Positions 51,995 through 61,500 of a stretch of DNA of 64,000 nucleotides are shown here, in pieces; positions within the stretch are counted from its first letter, which is position 1, and every line of letters begins with the position of its first letter. The position numbers and the translations under genes were made by a program. The DNA is from Corynebacterium sp. UBA2622 (GTDB lineage Bacteria > Actinomycetota > Actinomycetes > Mycobacteriales > Mycobacteriaceae), in NCBI RefSeq assembly GCF_002339505.1, contig NZ_DDJO01000017.1, positions 47,924 through 111,923 of the forward strand, in the 5' to 3' direction. The notes below the pieces were generated by a model. It ran no database searches, had not been told where the DNA came from, and saw only the letters and a program-made list of their open reading frames with translations.

Positions 51995-52734
51995 TACGGT
52001 GCCTCCCGGCGCAGCGCGGTGTCGAGGCGCGGGTTCCAGAAGCGGAGGAGCAGCACCGCGAAATAGGCGACGAGGGCGATCATGAGCATGTTCGCCGGTG
52101 CCGCGAGGGCGGCGAGAACGCCGATCCCGCCGGCGATGACCACGGCGGACCAGTCGCGCGAGGCGGCGAAGGCCTCGTAGGCGAGGACGACGAAGAGGGC
52201 GGTGAGCGCGAACTCCATTCCGCGCACGCCCGCGGGGATGACCTCCCCGGCCAGCGCCCCGACGATGCCGGGAAGAACCCACAGGGCCTGACAGAGGAGC
52301 TGGATGGTCAGCACCCGCGCCCCGGAGCGGGGGCGTGTCGCAGAGGCGATGGCGTAGGACTCGTCGGTGAGCGCGTAGGTGGAGTAGGCCCGCCCCGCCC
52401 GCGAGCGCACCAGGTGGCGGGGGAAGGTCAGCCCGTAGAAGATGTGGCGGAAGTTGACCATGAACCCCGTCACGGCCGCGGATACCGGGCCGATGCCGGC
52501 GGTGACCATAGTGATGGCCAGGAACTCCATGGACCCGGCGTAGATGACGAGGGAGAACACCGGCGTCCACCACCAGGCGAAGCCGGACTGTGTCATGAGC
52601 AGGCCAAAGGCGAGGCCCAGTGGGATCAGGCCGAGGCCGACGAGGGCGGTGTCACGGGACCCCTGGAGAATCTCGGCCCGCGTGGAGCCCGAGCCGCCCA
52701 CCCCGGAGTTCGATGTTTCACGTGAAACATTCAT
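51994..52734 (-). CDS. azlC: AzlC-family branched-chain amino acid exporter subunit
   Basis: The product is 246 aa with about seven transmembrane segments. GLIPLGLAFGLLMTQSGFAWWWTPVFSLVIYAGSMEFLAI and FMVNFRHIFYGLTFP, followed by YALTDESYAIA, are the AzlC (BrnF) hallmarks. It is the large subunit of the BrnFE-type exporter. The first eight residues (MNVSRETS) are encoded across a parS site, so the extreme N-terminus is set by the centromere sequence. No lrp-like regulator is adjacent. The ATG is 52734, directly before the yqgE stop on the upstream side. Confidence 0.9.
   Translation of the reverse strand: MNVSRETSNSGVGGSGSTRAEILQGSRDTALVGLGLIPLGLAFGLLMTQSGFAWWWTPVFSLVIYAGSMEFLAITMVTAGIGPVSAAVTGFMVNFRHIFYGLTFPRHLVRSRAGRAYSTYALTDESYAIASATRPRSGARVLTIQLLCQALWVLPGIVGALAGEVIPAGVRGMEFALTALFVVLAYEAFAASRDWSAVVIAGGIGVLAALAAPANMLMIALVAYFAVLLLRFWNPRLDTALRREAP
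52714..52729. other. parS centromere site inside the azlC 5' coding region
   Basis: Exact TGTTTCACGTGAAACA covering codons 2-7 of azlC. It is the rightmost of six sites, 1.4 kb from the previous one. Confidence 0.95.
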
Positions 52735-53343
52735 CTAGTTCTGTTCAATGTCCTCGGGGAACGTGGCAAAGAGGGGCAGGGGCATCGCCTGGCGCCGCAT
52801 GACATCCCCCCACAGGTCCGCCGAACCCGGGGCAATCACGTCGCCGGGCAGCGCGGGTGCGACAAACCAGTCGCCCCGCTCGATCTCCTCCTCAAGCTGG
52901 CCGGCCTCCCACTGCGCCGTGCCCACGAAGATGCGCACGCCCTCGAGGAGCGGCTCGAGGTCCCCGGGCTGGGCGTGCAGGTCCAGATGGACCAGGCGGT
53001 TGGCCAGGCGGGTGAACTCCGGGTGCTCCTCGATGGCGACGCCGTTCCTGGTCACGCCCACGGCCACCCCCGCCTGCGGGCCCACGGGCCCACCCACGTA
53101 GAAGGCCTGCGGTTTGGCCACGAGGGGCAGCCAGTCGGGAAGGACGTTGTACACGGCCGTCTCGCTGCGCCGGTTGATGATGATGCCAAGCGTTCCGCCG
53201 GCGGTGTGCTCGAGCACGAGCACGACGGTGCGCGCGAACTCGGGGGAGACCATTCCGGGCGCCGCCACCAACAGGGATCCCGCCTCCGGCTCCGCGCGCT
53301 CCAGAGCGTTGAACAGGCGGTCGGCGTAAAAGTACTCAGGCAT
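52735..53343 (-). CDS. YqgE/AlgH family protein (UPF0301)
   Basis: The product is 202 aa. The family pattern is clear: GSLLVAAPGMVSPEFARTVVLVLEHTAGGTLGIIINRRSETAVYNVLPDW, then FYVGGPVGPQ, RIFVGTAQWEAGQLEEEIERGDWFVAP, and LWGDVMRR. The AlgH/YqgE fold is widely conserved and its role not settled (an alginate-regulator name comes from Pseudomonas). It overlaps pcnA by 8 nt and its TAG directly precedes the azlC ATG, giving a coupled run pcnA-yqgE-azlC-azlD. Confidence 0.9.
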   Translation of the reverse strand: MPEYFYADRLFNALERAEPEAGSLLVAAPGMVSPEFARTVVLVLEHTAGGTLGIIINRRSETAVYNVLPDWLPLVAKPQAFYVGGPVGPQAGVAVGVTRNGVAIEEHPEFTRLANRLVHLDLHAQPGDLEPLLEGVRIFVGTAQWEAGQLEEEIERGDWFVAPALPGDVIAPGSADLWGDVMRRQAMPLPLFATFPEDIEQN

Positions 53344-54829
53344 TTTCGTTCTCCCACCACTTCTTCAGTTCCGCAACGGCCTCGTCGTGGTCCAGCTGGC
53401 CGCGCTCGAGGCGCAGCTCCTTCATGTACTTCCACGCCCGGCCCACCTCGGGGCCGGGGGAGAGGCCGAGGATCTCCATGATCTCGTTGCCGTCGATGTC
53501 CGGGCGAACCTTCGCCAGGTCCTCCTTCTCGGCCAGCTCCGCGATGCGCTCCTCCAGGTGGTCGTAGGTGCGCTGGAGCCGCCGCGCCTTCCTGGGGTTG
53601 CGCGTGGTGCAGTCCGCGCGCACGAGCTTGTTCAACCGCGGGAGGAGCTCACCGGCATCGGTGACGTAGCGGCGCACCGCGGAGTCCGTCCACTGCCCCT
53701 CGCCGAAACCGTGGAAGCGCATGTGCAGGTACACCAGCTGGCCCACATCCTCGATGACGTGCTTGGGGTACTTCAGCTGCCGCATCCGCTTGCGGGCCAG
53801 CTTCGCGCCCACCACCTCGTGGTGGTGGAAGGTCACGCCGCCACCCTCCTTGGGAGCGCGGGTGTCGGGCTTGCCGATGTCGTGCAGGAGCGCCGCCCAG
53901 CGCAGCTCCAGGTCCGGGCCCTCTTCCTCCAGCTCCGCCGCCTGCCGCAGCACCGTCAGGGAGTGGCGGTAGACGTCCTTGTGCTGCATGTGCTCGTCGG
54001 TCTCCAACTGCAGCGCGGGAACCTCGGGCAGCACCACATCGGCGATCCCGGTGGCCACCAGCAGGTCCATCCCCTCCCAGGGGCGCACGCCGAGCATGAG
54101 CTTGTCCAGCTCCGCCTGCACGCGCTCGACGGTGATGCGCCCGATCTCACCGGCCATCCCGCTCATCGCCGCGTAGACGCGCTCGGCGACGGTGAAGCCC
54201 AGCTGGGAGACGAAGCGGGCGGCGCGCAGCATGCGCAGCGGGTCGTCGCGGAAGGAGACCTCCGGTGCCTGCGGCGTGTCCAGGCGGCGGTGCAGAACGT
54301 CATCCAGCCCGCCGACGGGGTCGTGGAAGACGGGCGCGAGGGAGCCGTCGGAAAGCGAAAGCTCGATGGCCATCGCGTTGCACGCGAAGTCGCGCCGCAC
54401 GAGGTCGCCCTCGAGCGAATCGCCGAAGGTGACCTCCGGGTTGCGGGTCACACCGTCGTAGAGGTCGGAGCGGAAGGTGGTGATCTCCACCTGCTGGCCG
54501 TGCTTGACCGCGGACACGGTGCCGAACTCGATGCCCGTGTCCCATGTCTTCTCACCCCACGCGCCGAGGATCTCCGCGATGACCGCGGGCCGCGCCGAGG
54601 TGGTGAAGTCGAGGTCGTTGCCCAGCCTTCCCAGCATCGCATCGCGCACGGGCCCGCCCACAAGGTATAAGGACTCACCCCGCTCAGCGAAGAGGGCCGC
54701 CAGGGGCTCCAGGAGGGGAGCGAGCTTCTCGACGGCCCCCTGCGCCCGCGCCATCAACGCCACCGGCGCGGCGGGATCGGCGGGGTCGGGCAGGTCGAAC
54801 AGCGGTGCGTAATTCTCAGGCGTTGTCAC
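53336..54829 (-). CDS. pcnA: CCA tRNA nucleotidyltransferase
   Basis: The product is 497 aa. The nucleotidyltransferase motif is LVGGPVRDAMLGRLGNDLDFTTSARP (about residues 56-81), with RRDFACNAMAIEL and FRDDPLRMLRAARFVSQLGF following. An HD-type domain follows (LRWAALLHDIGKPDTR, VTFHHHEVVGAKLARKRMRQL). It adds or repairs the CCA end of tRNAs. The GTG at 54829 is 7 nt after TATCCT, suggesting a leaderless message. In mycobacteria the orthologue (Rv3907c) sits in the same place, divergent from the Nudix gene. Confidence 0.94.
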   Translation of the reverse strand: MTTPENYAPLFDLPDPADPAAPVALMARAQGAVEKLAPLLEPLAALFAERGESLYLVGGPVRDAMLGRLGNDLDFTTSARPAVIAEILGAWGEKTWDTGIEFGTVSAVKHGQQVEITTFRSDLYDGVTRNPEVTFGDSLEGDLVRRDFACNAMAIELSLSDGSLAPVFHDPVGGLDDVLHRRLDTPQAPEVSFRDDPLRMLRAARFVSQLGFTVAERVYAAMSGMAGEIGRITVERVQAELDKLMLGVRPWEGMDLLVATGIADVVLPEVPALQLETDEHMQHKDVYRHSLTVLRQAAELEEEGPDLELRWAALLHDIGKPDTRAPKEGGGVTFHHHEVVGAKLARKRMRQLKYPKHVIEDVGQLVYLHMRFHGFGEGQWTDSAVRRYVTDAGELLPRLNKLVRADCTTRNPRKARRLQRTYDHLEERIAELAEKEDLAKVRPDIDGNEIMEILGLSPGPEVGRAWKYMKELRLERGQLDHDEAVAELKKWWENENA

Positions 54830-54916
54830 CCGTACCAGGATACCCGGCGGAAAGTGCGGCTCCCGGCGGCCCTGTTAAGTACCACAAAGCCCAGCCGGGC
54901 GGATACGATAATGCGG

Positions 54917-55906
54917 ATGACTAAGGACACTCGGCCCGGCTCGGGCGACTCTGGAGGCCCCAAGGGCGAGGGTCACCGCAGGCGCGGACGGCGCCGGCGC
55001 GGGTCCCGGCCTGCCGGAAACCCGCAGCAGGGCGGGGCGGGGGACAACCCCGGCCGGGGCGGGGGTGCCGGCGGCGGCGACGGCCGGGGCGCCGAAGCCA
55101 AGCCGGGCGGCCCGCAGGGAGGCGCACAGGGAGGCGCCAAACCGGGACCGAACAAACCCGGAGGGGCCAAACCGGGCGGAAACAAGCCCGGCGCGCACGC
55201 ATCCGGCGGCGGCAAGCAGGGTGGAAGCAAGCAGGGCGGGAACAAGCCCGGCGCCAAGAACTCGGGGCGCAACCGTAAGGGCCGGGGCGGTTCCTCGCGC
55301 GGGCGCGGCAGGGGCGGCCGCCCCTCGGGCGGCTCCCGCGGCGGGGGGCGCTACCGCCAGAACCAGCGCAGCCCGCGGCACTCCCACTACGCGGATTCCT
55401 CCATGGAGCTGCGCGACGAGACGTCGGCGGGCGGGCTCGTCGTCTCCGGCATGGCCGAGGCCGTGGCCCCGAACGGCGACGTGGACCTCTCGCGCATCTA
55501 CGTCGCGCTCATCGGCCGCCTCGACCGCCGCGGCCGCCTTTTGTGGTCCATGCCGAAGGGGCACGTCGAACCCGGCGAGCACCAGTGGACAACCGCCGAG
55601 CGCGAGGTATGGGAGGAAACCGGAATCTCGGGGGAGGCCTTCGAGACCCTCGGGGTGATCGACTACTGGTTCGTCTCGGACGGTGTGCGCATCCACAAGA
55701 CCGTGCACCACAACCTGCTGCGCTTCGTCGACGGCATCCTCAACGACGAGGACCCGGAGGTTACCGAGGTGACCTGGGTGCCCATGAGCGAGCTGATCGA
55801 GCACCTCGCCTACGCCGACGAACGCAAGCTCGCCCGCATCGCCTACGACCGCATGCCCGAGCTCGCGAGAAAGGAAGCGGAAGCCGGAAGGGCCACTCCA
55901 CGATGA
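54917..55906 (+). CDS. Nudix hydrolase (MutT4-like) with long Gly/Lys/Arg-rich N-terminus
   Basis: The product is 329 aa. Residues 1-145 are low-complexity, Gly, Lys, Arg and Pro rich with repeated GGNKPG, GAKPG and RGRG units. The Nudix domain follows, with the perfect box GHVEPGEHQWTTAEREVWEETGIS near 214-237 and an N-terminal ETSAGGLVV strand. It would hydrolyse a nucleoside-diphosphate-linked compound; the substrate is unknown. It is orthologous by position to MutT4 (Rv3908), but the disordered tail is unusually long. ATG 54917 is 7 nt after TACGAT (leaderless); ATG 54911 is possible. The next gene overlaps by 4 nt. Confidence 0.88.
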   Translation: MTKDTRPGSGDSGGPKGEGHRRRGRRRRGSRPAGNPQQGGAGDNPGRGGGAGGGDGRGAEAKPGGPQGGAQGGAKPGPNKPGGAKPGGNKPGAHASGGGKQGGSKQGGNKPGAKNSGRNRKGRGGSSRGRGRGGRPSGGSRGGGRYRQNQRSPRHSHYADSSMELRDETSAGGLVVSGMAEAVAPNGDVDLSRIYVALIGRLDRRGRLLWSMPKGHVEPGEHQWTTAEREVWEETGISGEAFETLGVIDYWFVSDGVRIHKTVHHNLLRFVDGILNDEDPEVTEVTWVPMSELIEHLAYADERKLARIAYDRMPELARKEAEAGRATPR

Positions 55907-58500
55907 GACCGGTCAACCCGCTGGGTGCGTTGCGCGGGGGGTGGCGCCGTGCGGTGTCGGCCGCCGCCGCCGCGGCCCTCGCGGGAACCACCCTGGCCCC
56001 GGGTGCGGCATCGGCACAGACGGCGAGCCCCGCCGACCCGTCCAACCCGTCGCGCTCCATCGCCATCCCCACCGACCCGGACAACCCCTACGTCTCCGGG
56101 CAGTGGGCCAACTCCGACATCCGGGACGGGGAGGGTGAGCGCGCCACCGTCGAGCTGGTCAATGGCCCGGAGGTCATCGGGGCGCACGACCCGGTGCAGG
56201 TCACGCTGCGCATCACGAACACCTCGGGTGAGACGCTCGAGGGCCTCAGCGTCACACCCCGGCGCGGGCCAGCCACCGGCTCGCTGTGGGACCAGCGCGT
56301 CGCCGCGGTCGCCGACCTGGGGGAGTACTCCGTGGTGGGGCGCACGAGGAACGTCGACAAGCACCTCGCCCCGGGGGAATCCACCGACGTGGCCCTGCAG
56401 GTCCTGGAGGACGAGCTGCCCCTGCCCGGGCTGTCCACGTACCCGCTGATGTTCGTGCTCGCCGAGGACGGCGCGGTGCTCGACACCGAACGTTTCCACC
56501 TCTCCGTGCGCGGCGCGGGGGAGGGCAGGGCGCCCGGGCTGAGCGCGCTGTACCCCGTCTCCGCGCCGGTGGACATCGTCCCGGGTGAGACGGGCGAGGC
56601 GCCGGACACCCCGCCGCTCATCCTCTCCTCGGAGAACCTCGCCGATCAGCTCGCCCCCGACGGCCGCCTCAGCAAGCTTGTCGACGTCTACTCGGCCGCC
56701 ACCACCCAGCCCGCCGTGGCCCAGGCGTCCTGCATGAGCCTGGACCCGGCACTGGTGGACACCGTCGCGCGCATGGCCAGGGGCTACACCGTGTCCCAGA
56801 CCCGCCCCGACGTGGTGGAGGAACCCAAACGCCTGCGCGACAGCTGGGGCACGCAGGATGACACCCCGGCCGGATCACCGGGGCGCGGCAGCGAGGATGC
56901 CCGGAAGTGGCTGGACGAGGTCGGCGACATCGCCTCCTCGGGCTGCGTCGTCGCCATGCCGTGGGCCAACGCGGACCTCAACGCCGTGGCGCGCACCGGC
57001 GACGTCTGGCTCATGCGCGAAGCCGTCGAGCGCGGCCCCTCCACCCTGGCGCGCGTGCTGGGCCAGGCCGGGGTGGCCAACGCCGTCGTAGCCCCCTCGG
57101 GGTATCTCGGGCCCGGTGCCGCGGCTGGCATGGGCTGGGCGGACAGGGCCAACGCGGCCGGAGCCGGGCTGGACGGGGCGTGGGAGGAGGCGCAGCTGGC
57201 CGCGGGACAGGGCGCCAGCGGGCGCCTCGAGGGGGAGGGGCGAGCCACCCTGGAGCGTCCGGACCTGCCGGGTGTCGGCGGTGTGGCCGCGCCGGCTCCC
57301 GCGTCCACCGTGCGGGTGCTGGTGGCCTCCAACACCGTGCGGCACGACCCGGTCGGGCAGCGCTTCTCCTGGGTCGCGCCCGGGGTGCAGGCGGTGGAGT
57401 ACCAGGATTCCCTCGCCTCCACGCTGGCGGCGGTGGGGCCCCACCCCGAGACCACCGGCTACTCCGCCGAGGGCCTGCGCTACAACCTCACCGATGACTC
57501 CACCCGCGCCCGCGCGGTCAACGCAGCCTCGGCGGTGCGCCTGGCCGCGCAGCAGGCACGCGGCGCGGGCGGCGAGGAGGAACCGGCGCCGATCCTGGTC
57601 AATCCCCCAGCGGCCTGGGACCCGGACTCCGCCGCCACCGTGATGCGGGCGGTGGGGGACACGCTGGCCGACTCCGCCCGCCCCATGACCCTCGACGCCT
57701 ACCTCACCGCCCCGGCCGATGCCCGGATTCCCCCGGCCGAATGGACGGGCACCCCCAACGCCGACCCCACCGTGTACGCGGACTCCGAGGTTCTCACCGC
57801 GGGCCAGCAGGCGCGCTTCGCCAACGACCTCTCCGCGCTCCTCGTGGCGGATCCCGCCATCGCCCTGACCCGCTACGGTTTCACCCTGCCGCTGCGCCGC
57901 GATCTTCTGGTCTCCCTGTCCTCCACGGGTCGGCGCGCGAAGGACTCCTACCGCGATGCCGAGGAGGCGACGCGCAGCCGCCTGGCCGGAAGCCGCGACA
58001 TGATGAACGGCCTGCGCTCCTCCGTCGCCCTCATCCCGCCGGGGAATGTCTACACCCGCGCCTCCGCGTCCTCGCCGCTGCTCATCGTGGCGGAGAACGG
58101 CCTGCCGCTGCCGGTGGACTCGACCATCCTCTACACCGGCCCCGAGGGAGCGCGCCTCAACGTCCCCGGTGACCTGCGCATCCCCGCCCACGGCTCCGTC
58201 ACGGTGCAGATGACCGCGGACCTGCCCGACAACCGGGACACCGACCTGCAGCTCTTCCTCGCCTCACCCCAGAAGGTGCCCATCTCGCAGCCGGTGGACA
58301 TCTCGGTGCGCACCGCCGGCATCGCCCTGCGCGGCTGGGCGTTCATCGCGGCGCTGGCGGTGTTCCTCGCGCTGCTGCTCCTCTTCGGGGTCGGACGCCA
58401 CCGCCGCGCGCGCGGCCCCACACGCCCGACCCCGACGCAGGCCCCACCCGATTCCGCAGCTGACCCCAGCGACGAGCCCCGAGGCTCGGCGACCCGATAG
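55903..58500 (+). CDS. DUF6049 secreted/membrane-anchored protein (Rv3909-like)
   Basis: The product is 865 aa. It has an N-terminal signal peptide (GGWRRAVSAAAAAALAGTTLAPGAASA) and a C-terminal transmembrane helix (about 805-825: RGWAFIAALAVFLALLLLFGVG) followed by a basic tail, so most of it should lie outside the membrane. An Ig-like segment is suggested by VQVTLRITNTSGETLEGLSVTPRRG. The gene lies between the Nudix gene (ATGA overlap) and murJ, as in mycobacteria, where the counterpart is linked to MurJ. No enzymatic motif is seen. It probably works at the cell envelope. Confidence 0.85.
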   Translation: MRPVNPLGALRGGWRRAVSAAAAAALAGTTLAPGAASAQTASPADPSNPSRSIAIPTDPDNPYVSGQWANSDIRDGEGERATVELVNGPEVIGAHDPVQVTLRITNTSGETLEGLSVTPRRGPATGSLWDQRVAAVADLGEYSVVGRTRNVDKHLAPGESTDVALQVLEDELPLPGLSTYPLMFVLAEDGAVLDTERFHLSVRGAGEGRAPGLSALYPVSAPVDIVPGETGEAPDTPPLILSSENLADQLAPDGRLSKLVDVYSAATTQPAVAQASCMSLDPALVDTVARMARGYTVSQTRPDVVEEPKRLRDSWGTQDDTPAGSPGRGSEDARKWLDEVGDIASSGCVVAMPWANADLNAVARTGDVWLMREAVERGPSTLARVLGQAGVANAVVAPSGYLGPGAAAGMGWADRANAAGAGLDGAWEEAQLAAGQGASGRLEGEGRATLERPDLPGVGGVAAPAPASTVRVLVASNTVRHDPVGQRFSWVAPGVQAVEYQDSLASTLAAVGPHPETTGYSAEGLRYNLTDDSTRARAVNAASAVRLAAQQARGAGGEEEPAPILVNPPAAWDPDSAATVMRAVGDTLADSARPMTLDAYLTAPADARIPPAEWTGTPNADPTVYADSEVLTAGQQARFANDLSALLVADPAIALTRYGFTLPLRRDLLVSLSSTGRRAKDSYRDAEEATRSRLAGSRDMMNGLRSSVALIPPGNVYTRASASSPLLIVAENGLPLPVDSTILYTGPEGARLNVPGDLRIPAHGSVTVQMTADLPDNRDTDLQLFLASPQKVPISQPVDISVRTAGIALRGWAFIAALAVFLALLLLFGVGRHRRARGPTRPTPTQAPPDSAADPSDEPRGSATR

Positions 58501-58513
58501 GAGAACCCCCCAC

Positions 58514-61500
58514 GTGACCCACCAGGAACCGCTCCAGCAACCAGCTGGCCTGAGGAGCCGCATCGTCACGCCCGCCCCTCCCGCGCCGGTGCCCGCGCCG
58601 CGCGAGAAGAAGCCGACCCCGGAGGAGCAGGTCGCCGAGGACCGCTCGGCCCTGACCACAAGCCCCTCCGGGGAGACGCTGGCCACGCCCGCCGACGCCG
58701 ACACGGCCGCGACCGGCCAGACGAGCAACTCCGATGTGGTGCGCTCCACCGGCTCCATGGCCGTGGCCACGCTGATCTCGCGCATCACCGGCTTCCTGCG
58801 CACGGTGCTGATCGGCGCCGCCCTCGGCGGGCCCGTGGCCTCCGCGTTCAACACCGCGAACACGCTGCCGAACCTCATCACGGAAATCGTGCTTGGCTCC
58901 GTGCTCTCCGCCCTGGTGGTCCCGGTGCTCGTGCGCGCCGAGAAGGAGGACGAGGACCACGGCACGACGTTCATCCGCCGCCTGTTCACCCTCACCCTGA
59001 CGCTGATGACGGTGGTCACGCTCCTCGCGGTCGTCGCCGCACCGCTGCTCACCCGCCTCATGCTCAAGGACACGGGCCGCGTCAACGTGGTCCAGTCCAC
59101 CTCCTTCGCGTACCTCCTGCTGCCGCAGATCTTCTTCTACGGGATGTTCTCCCTGTTCATGGCGATCCTGAACACGAAGGAGCATTTCCGGCCCGGCGCG
59201 TGGGCGCCGGTGGCCAACAACGTGGTCTCCATCGCGGTGCTGCTTCTGTACATGCTGCTGCCGGGGGAGCTCAACCCGGCCGCACCCGCGTCGGTGGCCA
59301 ACCCGCACGTGCTGCTTCTGGGCCTGGGCACCACGCTGGGCGTCGTCACGCAATGCGTGATCATGATGCCGGCGCTGCGCCGGCTCGGCATCGACCTGCG
59401 CCCCCTGTGGGGCATCGATGACCGCCTGAAGGCCTTCGGCGGGATGGCGCTGGCGATTGTCGCCTACGTGGCGGTGAGCCAACTGGGTTACGTGGTGACC
59501 ACCCGCATCGCGTCGGTGGCGGACAGCTCCGCGCCGTTCATCTACCAGCAGCACTGGATGCTGCTGCAGGTGCCCTACGGCGTCATCGGTGTCACCCTGC
59601 TCACCGCGATCATGCCCCGCCTGTCCCGCAACGCGGCCGACGGTGACCACCAGGCCGTGGTGCGCGACCTGACCCTGGGCACGCAGCTGACGTTCATCGC
59701 GCTGATCCCGATGATCGTGTTCATGACGGCGCTGGGCCCCGACATCGGCCACGCGCTGTTCGCCTACGGCAACTTCGACCCCGACCTCGCCCGCACCCTG
59801 GGCCTGACGGTGAGCTTCTCGGCGTTCACGCTCATCCCCTACGCGCTGGTGATGCTGCACCTGCGCGTCTTCTACGCCCGCGAGGAAGCCTGGACGCCGA
59901 CGTTCATCATCGCGGGCATCACCGCCACCAAAGTGGTGCTGAGCTACCTCTCGCCGATTGTTGCGTCCTCCACGCAGACCATCGTCGTCCTGCTCGGCGC
60001 GGCCAACGGATTCGGTTTCGTCGCCGGCGCGATCATCGGCGCCTTCCTGCTCAAGCGCAAGCTGGGCACCCTCGAATCCCGCGCCGTGCTGCGCACCTCC
60101 ATGTGGGCGCTGGGCTCCTCGGTGGTCGGTGTCGCCGCCACCCTGGCGCTGCGGTGGCTGGTGCGCGACGCCCTCGGCCTGGACTTCGCCGTCGGCTTCG
60201 GCAAACTCATCGGTGCGCCATCCGTGGGCTTCCTCGTCGAGATCATCGTCCTCGGGCTGATCTTCCTGGTCATCACCGGCCTGGTCCTCTCGCGCTCCCG
60301 CCTGCCCGAGGTGCAGAACCTGGGCCGCGCCCTGACCCGCATCCCGGGCGTGGGCCGCCTGATCAGGTACGACGAGGACAAAGCCATCGAGGTCGGTGAG
60401 GTCGACCCGCGCGACCTGTCGCACCAGTTCCTCGCCTCGGACACCTTCAACGCCTCCCCGGTGCCGCCGCCCATGTCCGCCGGCGTGGTGCGCGGCCCGC
60501 GCCTCGTTCCCGGCGCCTCCGTCTCGGACGGCCGCTTCCGTCTCATCCGCGACCACGGTGCCACCACGGGTGCCCGCTTCTGGCAGGCCCGCGAGGTGGC
60601 CACGGACCGCATGGTCGCGCTCACGTTCGTGGACACGACCGGCTCCGCACCCATGGCCCCGGCAACCCCGCGCCAGGCCGCCATCGACGCCGCAGGCGTG
60701 GCGCGGCGCACCCGCAAGCTCGCCGGCCTGGGCCACCCCGCAGTGGCGGACAACATCCAGATCCTGTCCTACCGCTCCGGCGCCCTCGTCGTGGCGGACT
60801 GGATCCCCGGCACGACGCTGAAGAACGTCGCCGAGTCGGGGCAGACGCTCCACGCCGAGGCCGTCGCCCACGCCCTGGCCCCGCTCGCCAGCGCCATCGG
60901 CACCGCCCACGATGCCGGGGTGCCCCTCGGCCTGGACAACCGCAACCGCCTGCGCGTGTCCACCGAGGGGATCGTGCGCCTCGCCTTCCCGGCGGTGCTG
61001 CCGGACGCCTCCACCGAGGAGGACGCCGGGGCCCTGGCCTCCGCGCTGACCCTGCTGACCACCAACGTCAGCTCCGACGCCCTCGACGGCGTCACCGCGG
61101 AAACGCGCAAGCTTGCCGACGCCCCCTCCGCCGAACCGGGGGAGTTCCGCTCGATTGCCACGACGCTGGAGGTCATCGGCTCAGGGGAGGAGGAGCGTCC
61201 CGCCCAGGTCTCCGGCACCCCCGGGGACGATGCGGACGACGCGCGCGGCACGGACGAGCCCGAAACCCCCGAGGGCACCTCGCACCGCGTGCACGACCTC
61301 AGCGCGGCCGTCGCCGCCGGGCGGCGCGCGCCCGAGCCCGACCCGGAGGCGCTCAGCGGCGGTTTCGGGCGCAAGGCCTACCGCCCCGCCTCCCTCGTGC
61401 TCATCCTCTCGCTGGTCATCGGCGCGGTGGTGCTCATCGCGGTGCTCACGGCCTACCTCGTCGGCGCCCTTGGCGGTCACGGGCCCAACGCGCCCGTGAC

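Noticed and set aside
55020..55340. Repeat-like GC-rich DNA
   Set aside because: It is the coding region of the Gly/Lys/Arg-rich tail of the Nudix protein and keeps one reading frame.
58343..60910. 855-codon minus-strand open frame opposite murJ
   Set aside because: It is an antisense shadow of murJ with low-complexity His/Gln/Arg/Gly composition and no family feature.
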